A DNA stretch of 64,000 nt from an uncultured Eubacteriales bacterium (GCA_902778055.1 CACYWL010000001.1:214913-278912), one strand, 5' to 3'. Counted from the first letter of the stretch, positions 7,495 through 16,798 are shown. The notes: generated by a model not told the origin, from the letters alone. Numbers and translations: made by a program.

Positions 7495-8276
7495 AACGGA
7501 TTCTCGGAAGGAAGCAGCGGATTGACAATCAGCTGTGGCTGGATGCCATGAACCAGATTGAAGACCTGGTATCAGCTGATGAGCTTGAAGAAGCGGTCCG
7601 GAAAGTCCGGGAGGACATCCGGGAGAAAACAGCCGGCAAGAAGGTGGCCTACTGCTGGAGCGGTGGTAAGGACAGTATTGTCCTTAGCAAAATCTGCAGG
7701 CAGGAAGGCATCACGGATTGCATGTTTGCCCATACGGAGCTTGAATATCCGGAATTCCTCGGCTGGTGCCTGTCCAATCTGCCGGAGGGCTGCGAGGTTA
7801 TCAATACCAGGCAGGATCTGGACTGGCTGGCCAGGCATCAGGAGATGATCTTCCCGAAGGGCAAGGAGCTGAACGCATGGTATTCCGGCGTCCAGCGGAC
7901 CGGCTTCACGAAGTATTTCTTCGATCACCAGCTGGACATGATCATGGTCGGCCACCGGAAAGCGGACGGCAACGTCTGCGGGAAGGACAACATCATCCGG
8001 AAGAACTCCGGAGAGGTGCGGTATTCGCCCCTGGCTGACTGGCCCCATGAGATGACGCTGGCCTACATCCATTACCACAGGCTGCAGCTGCCGCCGATCT
8101 ACGGCTGGAAGAACGGCTTCCGCTGCGGGACGCATCCCTGGCCTTCCCGGATGTACATGGAGGATCTTCACCAGGGCTACAGCGAGGTCTGGGAGATCGA
8201 TCCGGACATCATCAGAGGCGCGGCTGAGAAGATCGACAGCGCCCGAGCCTTCCTCGAGGAGGTGACGGCGAAATGA
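7491..8276 (+). CDS. PAPS-reductase-like PP-loop protein
   Basis: A 261-residue protein with the PP-loop SGGKDS at residues 57-62 and the family-typical follow-on FAHTELEYPEF. This is the adenylyl-transfer fold shared by PAPS reductase, sulfurtransferases and DndC-like enzymes. The canonical C-terminal redox motif of true PAPS reductases (ECGLH) is not seen, although a Cys (FRCGTHPW) is present, so assimilatory sulfate reduction is unlikely. Start and stop overlap the neighbouring transporter-like and ParB-like genes by 4 bases, implying coupled translation and a joint function. Confidence 0.8.
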   Translation: MKRILGRKQRIDNQLWLDAMNQIEDLVSADELEEAVRKVREDIREKTAGKKVAYCWSGGKDSIVLSKICRQEGITDCMFAHTELEYPEFLGWCLSNLPEGCEVINTRQDLDWLARHQEMIFPKGKELNAWYSGVQRTGFTKYFFDHQLDMIMVGHRKADGNVCGKDNIIRKNSGEVRYSPLADWPHEMTLAYIHYHRLQLPPIYGWKNGFRCGTHPWPSRMYMEDLHQGYSEVWEIDPDIIRGAAEKIDSARAFLEEVTAK

Positions 8277-8887
8277 AAGTCTCCATGATGAAGCTGGCCG
8301 ATCTGAAGCGGCCGGAGAAAAACTGCCGGATCCATACTGACCGTCAGCTGAAGGAATTCAAGCGCAGCGTGGAGATGTTCGGCCAGATCCGGCCCATCGT
8401 GGTGGATGAGACCAACACCATCCTGTGCGGCAACGGCCTGTATGAGGCGCTTCTGGAAATGGGAAAGACGGAAGCCTCCGTGCTGAAGCGGACCGACCTG
8501 ACCGAAGCCCAGAAGAAGAAGCTCATGCTGGCAGACAATAAGGTCTACACGCTGGGCACAGACAATCTGGAAGTCTTCGATGAATGGCTCCGGGAGCTGG
8601 GCGATGTCGATATCCCCGGATACGATGAAGAGCTGCTGGAAACCCTCTTGGCAGAGACACCGGAGATCGATGAGCTGGTGACGGATTACGGAAACTTCAC
8701 CGAATCCTCCGTCAATTCCATGAAGAGGCACGAGGAGGCACACGCGGCTGGAAATTTCGGGCCGTCTGCCGCGCCGGCAGCGCAGAGCGAAGAAACTCCA
8801 ATCCAGAATCAGAACGCGCCAGAGACGCCTCCTGAGGGCTCCTACGTGGTGTGCCCGAACTGTGGTCATCATATCCCTGTGAGGTGA
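8273..8887 (+). CDS. ParB-like nuclease-fold protein
   Basis: A 204-residue protein. Residues 1-95 form a ParB/sulfiredoxin-like domain: KLADLKRPEKNCRIH, the turn FGQIRPIVVDE and the site ILCGNGLYEAL. The middle is helical. The tail (about 150-195) is low-complexity Ala/Pro/Gln-rich and ends in a CPNCGHH zinc knuckle. ParB-fold domains bind nucleotides (CTP or ATP) and can act on DNA or as switches. It lies between two PP-loop genes with 4- and 1-base overlaps, so it is likely the partner of the upstream one. Confidence 0.75.
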   Translation: MKVSMMKLADLKRPEKNCRIHTDRQLKEFKRSVEMFGQIRPIVVDETNTILCGNGLYEALLEMGKTEASVLKRTDLTEAQKKKLMLADNKVYTLGTDNLEVFDEWLRELGDVDIPGYDEELLETLLAETPEIDELVTDYGNFTESSVNSMKRHEEAHAAGNFGPSAAPAAQSEETPIQNQNAPETPPEGSYVVCPNCGHHIPVR

Positions 8888-10065
8888 TGGCCATGGCGAT
8901 CAAGAGAGTGCAGAGCTCAATGTCGGTGGTGGATGCGGCTGTGATCCGGATTCTGAACACCTTCAAACAGGGCGTTAAGGTTTACCTGGCATTCTCTGCC
9001 GGGAAGGACAGCCTCTGTCTGAGCCATATGGTGTACTCCCTGATCAAACAGGGAAAGATCGATCCGAAGCAGCTGACAGTCTTCTTCATCGATGAGGAAG
9101 CCATCTACCCCTCCATGGAGCAGATGGCCTATCAGTGGCATGGTTTGTTTTCAAATCTGGGCGTGAGATTCGACTGGTATTGCCTGCCGTTCAAACAGGT
9201 ATCCTGCTTCCATCAGCTGCAGAATGATGAGCGGTGGATCACCTGGGAGCCCGGCAAGGAAAGCACCTGGGTCAGAGACGCGCCTCCCTTCGCGATCCGG
9301 AAGCATCCGGCAGTCCACTATCCCGGCGAGATGAACTACCAGCACTTCTGCACCATCGTCATGAACGATGGCATCATGCTGATGGGCGTCCGGGCCAGTG
9401 AGAGTGTGCAGCGCCTCCGGAATATCGCGCGGTCCAAGATGAACGGCGGGGCCACAGGCCAGCAGTTCACCGTTCTCCCCATGTATGACTGGAAGGACAC
9501 GGACGTCTGGCTCTACATCAAGGAGCACCATCTGAAGTTTCCGGAAAGCTACATGGATCTGTACCGGGACGGGCTGAACCGTCCGCAGATGAGGCTGTCC
9601 AACTTCTTCGGAGCTGACAGCTGTAATGGTCTCCGGCATATCGCGGCTACGAATCCAGACCTGTGGGCCAGGATCGAGAAGCGAGAGCCGAATGCATATA
9701 TGGTCATGCTCTACTGGGACAGCGAGCTCTTCAAGCGAAGCACCCGGAAGAGACGCAAGATGGAAGAGGACGGACCGAAGAAGGACTACAAGGCGCTGGT
9801 GAAGGCCATGCTCTTTGAAGACTTCGACAAGACCTTCCTCTCTCCGGAGCGGAAGTCTGTCGGCAGATCATACCGGCAGATGTGGATCAAGATGAACGGC
9901 ACCGGCAGCGAGAAGATCTACAAGAAAATGTATGAGGCGATCGTAGCCGGCGATCCCAAGCGGCGTACCCTTCGAGCCATTATTGGAAATTGGGCTGTGG
10001 ACTGCGTAGAGAATGCGAAGCAGGACGCGGCGCGAAGGGAGGTGAAACGCCGTGGCGAATGTTGA
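8887..10065 (+). CDS. ibrA: IbrA-like DUF3440 PP-loop protein
   Basis: A 392-residue protein with the PP-loop SAGKDS at residues 37-42, followed by FFIDEEAIYPSM. The later segments LPMYDWKDTDVWLYI and RPQMRLSNFFG match the DUF3440 extension of the IbrA family. ATG 8887 overlaps the preceding stop. In E. coli, IbrA works with the ParB-like IbrB to activate prophage-borne surface-protein genes; the mechanism is not established. Here an IbrB-like gene follows with a 14-base overlap. The symbol denotes family resemblance, not proven orthology. Confidence 0.75.
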   Translation: MAMAIKRVQSSMSVVDAAVIRILNTFKQGVKVYLAFSAGKDSLCLSHMVYSLIKQGKIDPKQLTVFFIDEEAIYPSMEQMAYQWHGLFSNLGVRFDWYCLPFKQVSCFHQLQNDERWITWEPGKESTWVRDAPPFAIRKHPAVHYPGEMNYQHFCTIVMNDGIMLMGVRASESVQRLRNIARSKMNGGATGQQFTVLPMYDWKDTDVWLYIKEHHLKFPESYMDLYRDGLNRPQMRLSNFFGADSCNGLRHIAATNPDLWARIEKREPNAYMVMLYWDSELFKRSTRKRRKMEEDGPKKDYKALVKAMLFEDFDKTFLSPERKSVGRSYRQMWIKMNGTGSEKIYKKMYEAIVAGDPKRRTLRAIIGNWAVDCVENAKQDAARREVKRRGEC

Positions 10066-10576
10066 TGTGTTTGCTCCGCTCAACTCCCTTCAATGGGTCG
10101 ATCGTAATTTGCTGAAGGCAAATGACTACAACCCGAACAAGGTCAGCGAGGAGAACTTGAAGCTCCTGATCCAATCCATAGAGACCAACGGATGGACGCT
10201 GCCTATAGTCTGCCGACCTGATTTTACGATTATTGACGGCTTCCATCGCTGGACGGTCTCGGGAAGGGAGCCCCTTCTCACGAAGCTTCACGGACAGGTG
10301 CCAGTTGTAATCGTAAATCATACGGACCGCGCGGATGATATCTACGGAACGATCACCCACAACAGGGCGAGAGGCACCCACCTTTTGGAGCCAATGAAAG
10401 CCATCGTGAAAGAGCTCCTGGACTCCGGCAAGGAGATTAAGGAGATCTCAAAGGAGCTGGGCATGACCCCTGAGGAGGTCTTCCGTCTCTCAGACTTCAC
10501 GAGAGAAGACTTCTTAGACATCATGACTCGTGGTGCGAATGGCTACAACAAAGCGGAGATCATCCGCTACCTGTAA
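10052..10576 (+). CDS. ibrB: IbrB-like ParB-domain protein
   Basis: A 174-residue protein starting at GTG 10052 behind GGGAGGTG. The ParB/Srx fold shows as LLKANDYNPNKV, SIETNGWTLPIVC and the nucleotide-site motif IIDGFHRW. A C-terminal helix-turn-helix-like segment (KEISKELGMTPEEVFRL) could contact DNA. It overlaps the IbrA-like gene and ends this module. By analogy with IbrAB the pair may regulate transcription, but a DNA- or nucleotide-modifying role is also possible. Confidence 0.75.
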   Translation: MANVDVFAPLNSLQWVDRNLLKANDYNPNKVSEENLKLLIQSIETNGWTLPIVCRPDFTIIDGFHRWTVSGREPLLTKLHGQVPVVIVNHTDRADDIYGTITHNRARGTHLLEPMKAIVKELLDSGKEIKEISKELGMTPEEVFRLSDFTREDFLDIMTRGANGYNKAEIIRYL

Positions 10577-10991
10577 TCGATCACCCTGGCGTAAAGGCGG
10601 GGGCGTACACCTTCGTATGCCCCTGCCAAATGCCAGTCCAATACCCAATGCCCCACCCCCCACCCACCACACGGTGTGCCTTAGGGCATCGCGCCGTGCT
10701 TGATTCTGCGTTTTTCCGGAGCGTCCGTCAACGCTTTTCGCGCCGAAAAGAAAAAACAGGCCCCCTCGAGGAAAATCTCGGCGGGAAAAATAGGTTCTTT
10801 CGGCGCTGGGAAAACGACTGCGCCTGTTCGCCCCCCAAAAATCGCTACGATACTGGGGTGAAAACGGGTGGTTTAGTTGGAAATCTGCGACATTTTACCC
10901 GTATCTGCAACAGATTATTCCGGATCGAAATCGAATCAGAAATCATCGTCCGGAAGAAGCTGAGAAAGGATTTTGACTGAAGGGATAAGGT
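10577..10991 (+). other. non-coding interval upstream of terminase; candidate cos region
   Basis: A 415-base stretch with no convincing gene. A long hairpin lies at 10596-10627 (13-bp stem with two G-T pairs, six-base loop, no T run), followed by a C-rich tract. Lambda-type terminases recognise cos sites just upstream of the small-subunit gene, so a packaging site here is a reasonable inference. The ORF at 10630-10980 has a Pro/Arg-rich composition unlike its neighbours and is not called. Confidence 0.45.
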
Positions 10992-11600
10992 ATGGCAGAC
11001 AAGGAGAAAGTGATCCTCGAGGATGACGTGCTTTACATCCTCCAGCCGGGCCTGACGATCTATGTCAAGACCGCTGACATGTGTTCATGGTTCGGAGTTT
11101 CCAATCAGTGGGTCGGACAGCTCACCGGACAGGGAACGCTGAACAAGATGCAGACCGAACACGGAAAGCTGTTCAACCTGGGAGACTCAGTCCACGGCTA
11201 CATGGATTCTCTGAACGAGAAAGTCACAAAGACTGCCGAAGAGAAAAAGCTGGACAAGGCGAAGGCTACGGCCGAGGTTAAGCTGAAGGTTGCCAAAGCG
11301 GCCATGGCTGAGCTGCAGGCCAAGGAGCTGTCCGGGAAGATGCACCGGAGCGAGGATGTTCAAGTCTTCACTCAGGAGCTGATCGATACCGTGAAGAACG
11401 CTCTGCTTTCTCTGCCCGGCAGACTGGCGGTAGAAGTCTCCCTCTGCGATACCGCCGAAGAGTGCTCTGTCCTGATCAAGGAAGCCATCCGGGATGTTCT
11501 CTCCGAGCTGTCGGAGTTTGACTATGATCCGGAGAAGTATGAGGCACTGGTTAGGGAGCGCCAGAACATGGATGAGAAAGTGGAGGATGATTCCGAATGA
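10992..11600 (+). CDS. terminase small subunit, Nu1-like
   Basis: A 202-residue protein. An N-terminal winged-helix DNA-binding region is suggested by VKTADMCSWFGVSNQWVGQL (residues about 20-40). A long charged coiled coil (70-110) and an acidic C-terminal region follow, the layout of lambda gpNu1. It would recognise the packaging site and recruit the large subunit. Its stop overlaps the start of the large-subunit gene by 4 bases. Confidence 0.8.
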   Translation: MADKEKVILEDDVLYILQPGLTIYVKTADMCSWFGVSNQWVGQLTGQGTLNKMQTEHGKLFNLGDSVHGYMDSLNEKVTKTAEEKKLDKAKATAEVKLKVAKAAMAELQAKELSGKMHRSEDVQVFTQELIDTVKNALLSLPGRLAVEVSLCDTAEECSVLIKEAIRDVLSELSEFDYDPEKYEALVRERQNMDEKVEDDSE

Positions 11601-13525
11601 GCGTCAATCAGGCCGTTGAGATGAAACGCCTGTTCCGCGCCCTCCGGAAGAACATATCCTCCTTCGCCCTGGCGGCTGATCTGACAGTCAGCCAATGGGC
11701 AGATAAATTCCGGAGACTGTCTCCGGAGTCCTCCGCAGAGACCGGCCCGTGGAGGACAAAAAAGACACCGTACCTCAAAGAGGTTATGGACGCCTGGACG
11801 AATCCGAAGATCCGGCACATCGTCATGGTGGCAGCTTCTCAGGTTGGTAAGTCTGAGTGCATGAACAACATCATCGGCTACATCATCGATCAGGATCCCG
11901 GTTCGATCCTGATGATCGAGCCGACCAACGGAGACGCGAAGGAGTATTCCAAGCTCCGTATCGCGCCGATGATCCGGGATAGCAAAACGCTCCGGAAGAA
12001 GGTATCGAAGACGCTGCGGGGAGATACCGGAAACACGATCCTGCAGAAAAGCTATCCGGGCGGGATCCTCACCATGTGCGGATCCACGGAAGCCCACGCC
12101 CTGGCATCGAAACCTATCCGGTACGTGCTGGGCGATGAACGCGACCGCTGGGCCGTTGAGGCTGGCAAGGAAGGTGACCCGTGGCTGCTGGCCATGGCCA
12201 GACAGCAGACATTCTACAACGCGAAATCCTACGAGTGCTCCACGCCGACCATCAAGGGCTTTTCCCCGATTGAGAAGGCGTTTAAGAACGGCACCCAGGA
12301 GCGATGGTGCTCCAAGTGTCCGCACTGCGGAGAGTACCACAACATCCGCTGGCAGGATATCCGGTATGAGTTCGACCAGTCCGAGGTGGATAACGAGATT
12401 ACCTACATCGTGACGAAGGTCTACTACGTCTGCCCGGAATGCGGAGGGATCTCCGAAGAGCACGATATGAAGCGTGCTCACGCGAAGTGGATTCCGGAAA
12501 ATCCGGAAGCGCTGCGCAACGGCGTTCGGTCGTTCTGGCTGAACGCTTTCTGTTCGCCCTGGGTGAGCTGGGAGAAGATCGTCACGAAGTATCTGGAAGC
12601 CAGGGGCGATACAAAGAAGCTGAAGGTGGTCTACAACACACTGTTCGGGGAGCTGTGGGAAGACCGCGGCGGCTTGGCCAACGAGGATGACTACATGGCC
12701 AGACGCGAGGAATACACCGCAGAGCTGCCGGACGGCGTCCTGGTGCTGACCATGGGCGTGGACGTGCAGGATGACCGCCTTGAGTATGAGATCATCGGCT
12801 GGGGCCTCCGGAAGGAAAACTGGGGCATCCGGCGCGGGATCATCCTGGGCAGGCCCGATACGCCTGAGGTCTGGGCCCAGCTGGATGAGCTTGTGAAGCG
12901 CGTGTACCGCTTCGGAGACGGCAAGGGCCTGCGGATCAGCATGACCTTCGTGGATGACGGCGGTCACTTCACGCAGGAAGTCCGGCTCCGCTGTGCGCAG
13001 CGCATCGGAATGCGGGTCTTCGACTGCAAGGGCTACGGCGGCGATGGCAAGCCCTACACATCCCCGCCGAAGAAGGTCAAGATCGTCATCCGAGGCAAGA
13101 CCATCGGAGAGTGCTGGCAGTATCAGCTGGGCGTAGACGCCGGTAAGCAGCTGATCATGGACGGGCTGAAGGTGCAGACCCCAGGCCCGAGATACTGCCA
13201 TTTCCCGACCAATCCGGAATGCGGATATGAGCACCGGTATTTTGTGGGCCTGCTCTCTGAGCATCTGGTCTACAAGGAGCACAACAAAAACCCGTGGGTC
13301 TGGGAAAAGATTCCAGGGCACGAGCGGAACGAGGCTTTAGACTGCCGGAACTACGCACAGGCCGCATTTACGGCCCTGGCGCCCGATATGGACGCTCTGC
13401 TCCGGAGGAGGAGAACTCCTAAGGGCGAAATTCAGAAGGCCCCAGAGAGGCCGCAGAGGGCCAAAACAACGGGCTCTGCTACACAACGAATGGAGCAGCG
13501 CATGAGCGATCTGCTTGACTGGTGA
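11597..13525 (+). CDS. terminase large subunit, gpA family
   Basis: A 642-residue ATPase/nuclease. The Walker A-like motif is AASQVGKSE (around residue 78) and Walker B is in YVLGDERDRW. A zinc ribbon follows (CSKCPHCGEY and YVCPECGG). The nuclease domain opens with LTMGVDVQDDRLEY, whose Asp residues bind metal. Length and order match lambda gpA, indicating cos-type cutting and packaging with the Nu1-like partner. Confidence 0.93.
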   Translation: MSVNQAVEMKRLFRALRKNISSFALAADLTVSQWADKFRRLSPESSAETGPWRTKKTPYLKEVMDAWTNPKIRHIVMVAASQVGKSECMNNIIGYIIDQDPGSILMIEPTNGDAKEYSKLRIAPMIRDSKTLRKKVSKTLRGDTGNTILQKSYPGGILTMCGSTEAHALASKPIRYVLGDERDRWAVEAGKEGDPWLLAMARQQTFYNAKSYECSTPTIKGFSPIEKAFKNGTQERWCSKCPHCGEYHNIRWQDIRYEFDQSEVDNEITYIVTKVYYVCPECGGISEEHDMKRAHAKWIPENPEALRNGVRSFWLNAFCSPWVSWEKIVTKYLEARGDTKKLKVVYNTLFGELWEDRGGLANEDDYMARREEYTAELPDGVLVLTMGVDVQDDRLEYEIIGWGLRKENWGIRRGIILGRPDTPEVWAQLDELVKRVYRFGDGKGLRISMTFVDDGGHFTQEVRLRCAQRIGMRVFDCKGYGGDGKPYTSPPKKVKIVIRGKTIGECWQYQLGVDAGKQLIMDGLKVQTPGPRYCHFPTNPECGYEHRYFVGLLSEHLVYKEHNKNPWVWEKIPGHERNEALDCRNYAQAAFTALAPDMDALLRRRRTPKGEIQKAPERPQRAKTTGSATQRMEQRMSDLLDW

Positions 13526-13535
13526 GGTGAGAAGC

Positions 13536-13790
13536 ATGACCAAGGAAACGATCCAGGAGCGCCTGACCTACTGGAAGGAGCACCTGGGAAGGCTGATGGA
13601 CGCCTACACGGCGCTGATCGAGGGCGGCGTGAAGTCCTACGAGATCGATGACAGATCCCTCACCCGGTTCGACATTCCCTCCCTGAGAAAAGCGATTGAC
13701 GAAGCGGAGAAGAAGGTCGATCTGTACGAGAACATGCTGACAGGACAACGGCCCCGGAAAGCCTTTGCCGTTGTCCCCCGTGACTGGTAA
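13536..13790 (+). CDS. DUF6148-like/gpW-position head-tail joining protein
   Basis: An 84-residue helical protein starting at ATG 13536 after GGTGAGGTGAGAAGC. The segment SYEIDDRSLTRFDIPSLRKAID resembles DUF6148 and lambda gpW-position proteins, which sit between the terminase and portal genes. A head-completion role follows from position. It is shorter than the lysozyme-like or scaffold genes, so confusion is unlikely. Confidence 0.7.
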   Translation: MTKETIQERLTYWKEHLGRLMDAYTALIEGGVKSYEIDDRSLTRFDIPSLRKAIDEAEKKVDLYENMLTGQRPRKAFAVVPRDW

Positions 13791-13806
13791 TCAGGGAGCT
13801 GTCCCG

Positions 13807-13833
13807 CCCGGACGATGCCTGCATCGTTACGGG
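13807..13833. other. hairpin between gpW-like and portal genes
   Basis: A nested inverted repeat: ACGATGC (13812-13818) with GCATCGT (13821-13827), flanked by outer CCCG/CGGG arms. There is no strong T run after it. It lies in the 169-base gap before the portal gene and may modulate read-through or mRNA stability. I see no gene in the gap. Confidence 0.4.
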
Positions 13834-13959
13834 TTCCCTTTTGGGGTATCGCTGGCGCCTGGATCATACACGCCGGCTTTATCTATTGGCACCGCTGCGG
13901 AGTTTCGTCTCCTTTCGCCGCTGGTGCCTTTTATTCTGCAAAGATAGGAGGTGGTAAAC

Positions 13960-15597
13960 GTGAGTTTCGACCTTGAAGCGCTTGCACAGCAAATGAACAT
14001 GAAAGCTCTGCGGACTGTACAGGCCAGCGGCTATTCTGAAGCCGGCGCGAGCAGGAACCGGAGATCCATGAAGGGATTCACGGCGAAGTCCTCTTCGCCG
14101 AACGAAGACATCAACTGGAACAGCATGCTGCTCAGGCAGCGCGGACGGATGCTTTTCATGAGCTCGCCCGTGGCCAGATCCGCGATTGAAACCAATCGCA
14201 CCAAGGTTGTCGGCACGGGACTGACGCCTAAGCCGGAACTTGATCTGGATCTGCTTCATCTGACTCCGGATGCCGCCAAAGCATGGCAGCGGAAGACGGT
14301 CCGCGAGTGGACGATGTGGGCCAGCAAGAAGGAAAACTGCGATGCCATCGGCATGAACAACTTCGCCGGCATGCAGCAGCTGGTTGTGTCGAATTCGCTG
14401 GTGAACGGCGATCTGATCGGTGTGCGCCAGATGCGGGATCCGACACCGCTGAATCCGTATTCCCTGCGGATACAGCTGGTGGAAGCCGACCGGATCAGCA
14501 CGCCGAACACAATGCGCCTGATCCCTGGCGGGAGCTGGACAGACGGCCGGAACCCGAAGAACGGGAACCGGATCTATGACGGCGTGGAAGTCGATAAGCA
14601 CGGCATGGTGGTGGCCTACTGGATCTGCAACACCTACCCGAACCAGACGCTTCGGGAACGGGACAAGATCGAGTGGAAGCGCGTCAGGGCGTACAGCACA
14701 CGAACCGGCCTCCCGAACATATTCCACATCATGGAATCCGAGCGGCCTGACCAGTACCGGGGTGTTTCCTTCCTGGCACCGGTCATCGAAAGCCTGCTGA
14801 ACATCAGCCGGTATACGCAATCGGAGCTGATGGCCGCGCTGATCCAGAGCTTCTTCACGGCATGGATCGAGACGGAGACCAACCCGGCCCAGATTCCGAT
14901 GAATGAGGCTTCCTACGGGGACGATGACGATCCGGAGAATCCTCCGGACCGTAACATCTCGGAGAACAGCAATGACTACGAGATGGGTCCGGGCACGATC
15001 AACGTGCTGAAACAGGGCGAGAAGATTACCTTCGGAAATCCGAATATTCCCACGCCTGGCTTTGATACCTTTGTGAAGGTCATCTGCAAGGAGATCGGGG
15101 CCGCGCTGAATATCCCTTACGACACGCTGCTGAAGGAATTCAACGCCAGCTACAGCGCATCCAGAGCCGCCCTGATGGAGGCTTGGGAGGGATTCCGGAT
15201 CCGGAGGGAATCGCTGGTCTATCAATTCTGTCAGCCGGTCTATGAGGTGTGGCTTGCCGAAGCCGTAGCCCTGGGGCGCATCAGCGCACCGGGGTTTTTC
15301 CTTGATCCGGCAGTCCGGGCGGCATGGTGCAAGGCGCAATGGCTCGGGCCGGTACAGGGCCAGCTGGATCCCACCAAGGAGGTCAAGGCCGACATTCTGG
15401 CCATCAGCAAGGGGTTCAAGACCCACGAGCAGGTTACCAGAGAATACGGCGGCGGTGACTGGCACGACAACATGGAGCGCCTGAAGGAAGAAAACCAGGT
15501 GCTCAGGGATGCCAATCCGAGCGCCGGAGGGGACGCGGATCAGCTCATCAATGAGCCGGACGATCCCACAGACAATGGAGGTGCGAACAATGCCTAA
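13960..15597 (+). CDS. phage portal protein, lambda gpB family
   Basis: A 545-residue portal. GTG 13960 is chosen because AGGAGGT ends 7 bases upstream; the GTG at 13951 lies inside that site. Typical family segments include SSPVARSAIETNRTKVVGTG near the N-terminus, the mid-region IFHIMESERPDQYRG, and KVICKEIGAALNIPYDTLLK before a helical crown. It forms the dodecameric entry ring at the head vertex. The gene ends 8 bases inside the protease gene. Confidence 0.93.
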   Translation: MSFDLEALAQQMNMKALRTVQASGYSEAGASRNRRSMKGFTAKSSSPNEDINWNSMLLRQRGRMLFMSSPVARSAIETNRTKVVGTGLTPKPELDLDLLHLTPDAAKAWQRKTVREWTMWASKKENCDAIGMNNFAGMQQLVVSNSLVNGDLIGVRQMRDPTPLNPYSLRIQLVEADRISTPNTMRLIPGGSWTDGRNPKNGNRIYDGVEVDKHGMVVAYWICNTYPNQTLRERDKIEWKRVRAYSTRTGLPNIFHIMESERPDQYRGVSFLAPVIESLLNISRYTQSELMAALIQSFFTAWIETETNPAQIPMNEASYGDDDDPENPPDRNISENSNDYEMGPGTINVLKQGEKITFGNPNIPTPGFDTFVKVICKEIGAALNIPYDTLLKEFNASYSASRAALMEAWEGFRIRRESLVYQFCQPVYEVWLAEAVALGRISAPGFFLDPAVRAAWCKAQWLGPVQGQLDPTKEVKADILAISKGFKTHEQVTREYGGGDWHDNMERLKEENQVLRDANPSAGGDADQLINEPDDPTDNGGANNA

Positions 15598-16798
15598 ACG
15601 ACAGGAATTCAAGCGGCAGGCCTACACGCTTGCCGTGGTCGATGGGAAGCACGCGGAGCTGACGATGTACGGTGACATCGTGGAGACGCGGCCCATTGAC
15701 TGGTGGACCGATGAACCGGTCCCCGGGAACTTCATCACCCAGGATGAGTTTCTGGCCGATCTGGAGACAATCAAAGGCGCCGAGGATCTGACCATCCATC
15801 TGAACAGCTGTGGTGGCGATGCCTACGTGTCCTTCGCCATTCACAACAGGCTGCGGGAGCTGGCAGACGCCGGCATGACCATCACCTGCATTGTGGACGG
15901 CGCGGCCATGTCGGGCGGCAGTCTGATCATGTGCGCGGCCGACACCGTGAAGGTTAATCCTTCCTCCCTGATCCTGATCCACGACTGCTGGTCTTACGCC
16001 TATGGCCGGATGAACAGCACCGGCCTCCGGAAACTGGCCGATGATCTGGATGTGATCAATGAAAGCCAGGCTGAAATCTATGTCCGGAAGACCGGCATGG
16101 AGGCTTCGGAGATCCGGGAGATGATGGCCAAGGAGACCATGATGACTGGCCGGAAGGCCGCGGAGCTGGGCTTCGCTGATGAGCTGCTGGAGAATACGGC
16201 CGCGAATGTGTCCGTCAGCGCTGATCACCGCGCCCTGTTCGCCTGCGGACGGAAGATGCGGGTGGCGGCGATGGCCCAGCTGCCGGAAGGACTTCCGGTG
16301 CATGAAGAGATCGAATCCGTTACGGAGACGAGTGACGGTGAAGATAACATCACGCCTGAGACCTCAGGCAGAAACAAAGGAGGTATTCCCATGACTTTGG
16401 AAGAGCTCAGACAGAGCGATCCCGAAGCGGCTGAAGCCCTGCTTGCAGAGGCTCAGGCCAGCGTCAGCCATGAGGAAGCTGTCAGCGGAGAGCGTCAGCG
16501 GATTGCTGAGATCGATGCTGTGGCCAGTCTGTTTGACGCGGACACCGTGAACGCGGCGAAGTACACGAATCCCTGCACCGCGCAGGAGATGTGCTACCGG
16601 GCCGCGCAGGAGGCGGCGAAGTCCGGCAAAGCCTTCATGAGTCAGCTGCAGGCCGACTATGAAGAGGATGGCGCGGATGAAGTCACTTCCGCACCCGCCC
16701 CCGAAGAGGAGGCAGAACCCACGACCGCTGAAGCCCGGAAGGCCGCTGGCACCGCCATGGCCAAGAAGCTTCGCGGTGAGAAAACTGAGGAGGTGTAA
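15590..16798 (+). CDS. ClpP-type head maturation protease with scaffold tail, gpC-like
   Basis: A 402-residue protein starting at ATG 15590 behind ATGGAGGTG. Residues 1-210 form an S14-type protease: the serine motif is DGAAMSGGSLIM and the catalytic-His region is LILIHDCW. Residues 268-402 are an Ala/Glu-rich helical scaffold domain that can also be translated alone from ATG 16391. The enzyme acts inside the procapsid and processes head proteins. Layout matches lambda gpC. Confidence 0.9.
   Translation: MPKRQEFKRQAYTLAVVDGKHAELTMYGDIVETRPIDWWTDEPVPGNFITQDEFLADLETIKGAEDLTIHLNSCGGDAYVSFAIHNRLRELADAGMTITCIVDGAAMSGGSLIMCAADTVKVNPSSLILIHDCWSYAYGRMNSTGLRKLADDLDVINESQAEIYVRKTGMEASEIREMMAKETMMTGRKAAELGFADELLENTAANVSVSADHRALFACGRKMRVAAMAQLPEGLPVHEEIESVTETSDGEDNITPETSGRNKGGIPMTLEELRQSDPEAAEALLAEAQASVSHEEAVSGERQRIAEIDAVASLFDADTVNAAKYTNPCTAQEMCYRAAQEAAKSGKAFMSQLQADYEEDGADEVTSAPAPEEEAEPTTAEARKAAGTAMAKKLRGEKTEEV
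16391..16798 (+). CDS. nested in-frame scaffolding protein, Nu3-like
   Basis: An in-frame internal start (ATG 16391, codon 268 of the protease) preceded by a perfect AAAGGAGGT with 7-base spacing. It gives a 135-residue, highly helical, acidic product (EELRQSDPEAAEALLAEAQ). This reproduces the lambda C/Nu3 arrangement, in which the nested product is the internal scaffold. The quality of the ribosome site, unusual within a coding region, is the direct evidence. Confidence 0.8.
   Translation: MTLEELRQSDPEAAEALLAEAQASVSHEEAVSGERQRIAEIDAVASLFDADTVNAAKYTNPCTAQEMCYRAAQEAAKSGKAFMSQLQADYEEDGADEVTSAPAPEEEAEPTTAEARKAAGTAMAKKLRGEKTEEV

Noticed and set aside
7491..10065. Assimilatory PAPS reductases (cysH)
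   Set aside because: The canonical C-terminal ECGLH redox motif is not seen, no sulfate-assimilation genes are nearby, and the partners are ParB-like, so sulfate assimilation is unlikely.
10630..10980. 116-codon ORF before the small terminase gene
   Set aside because: Pro/Arg-rich composition, no ribosome site and position in a likely packaging region argue against coding.
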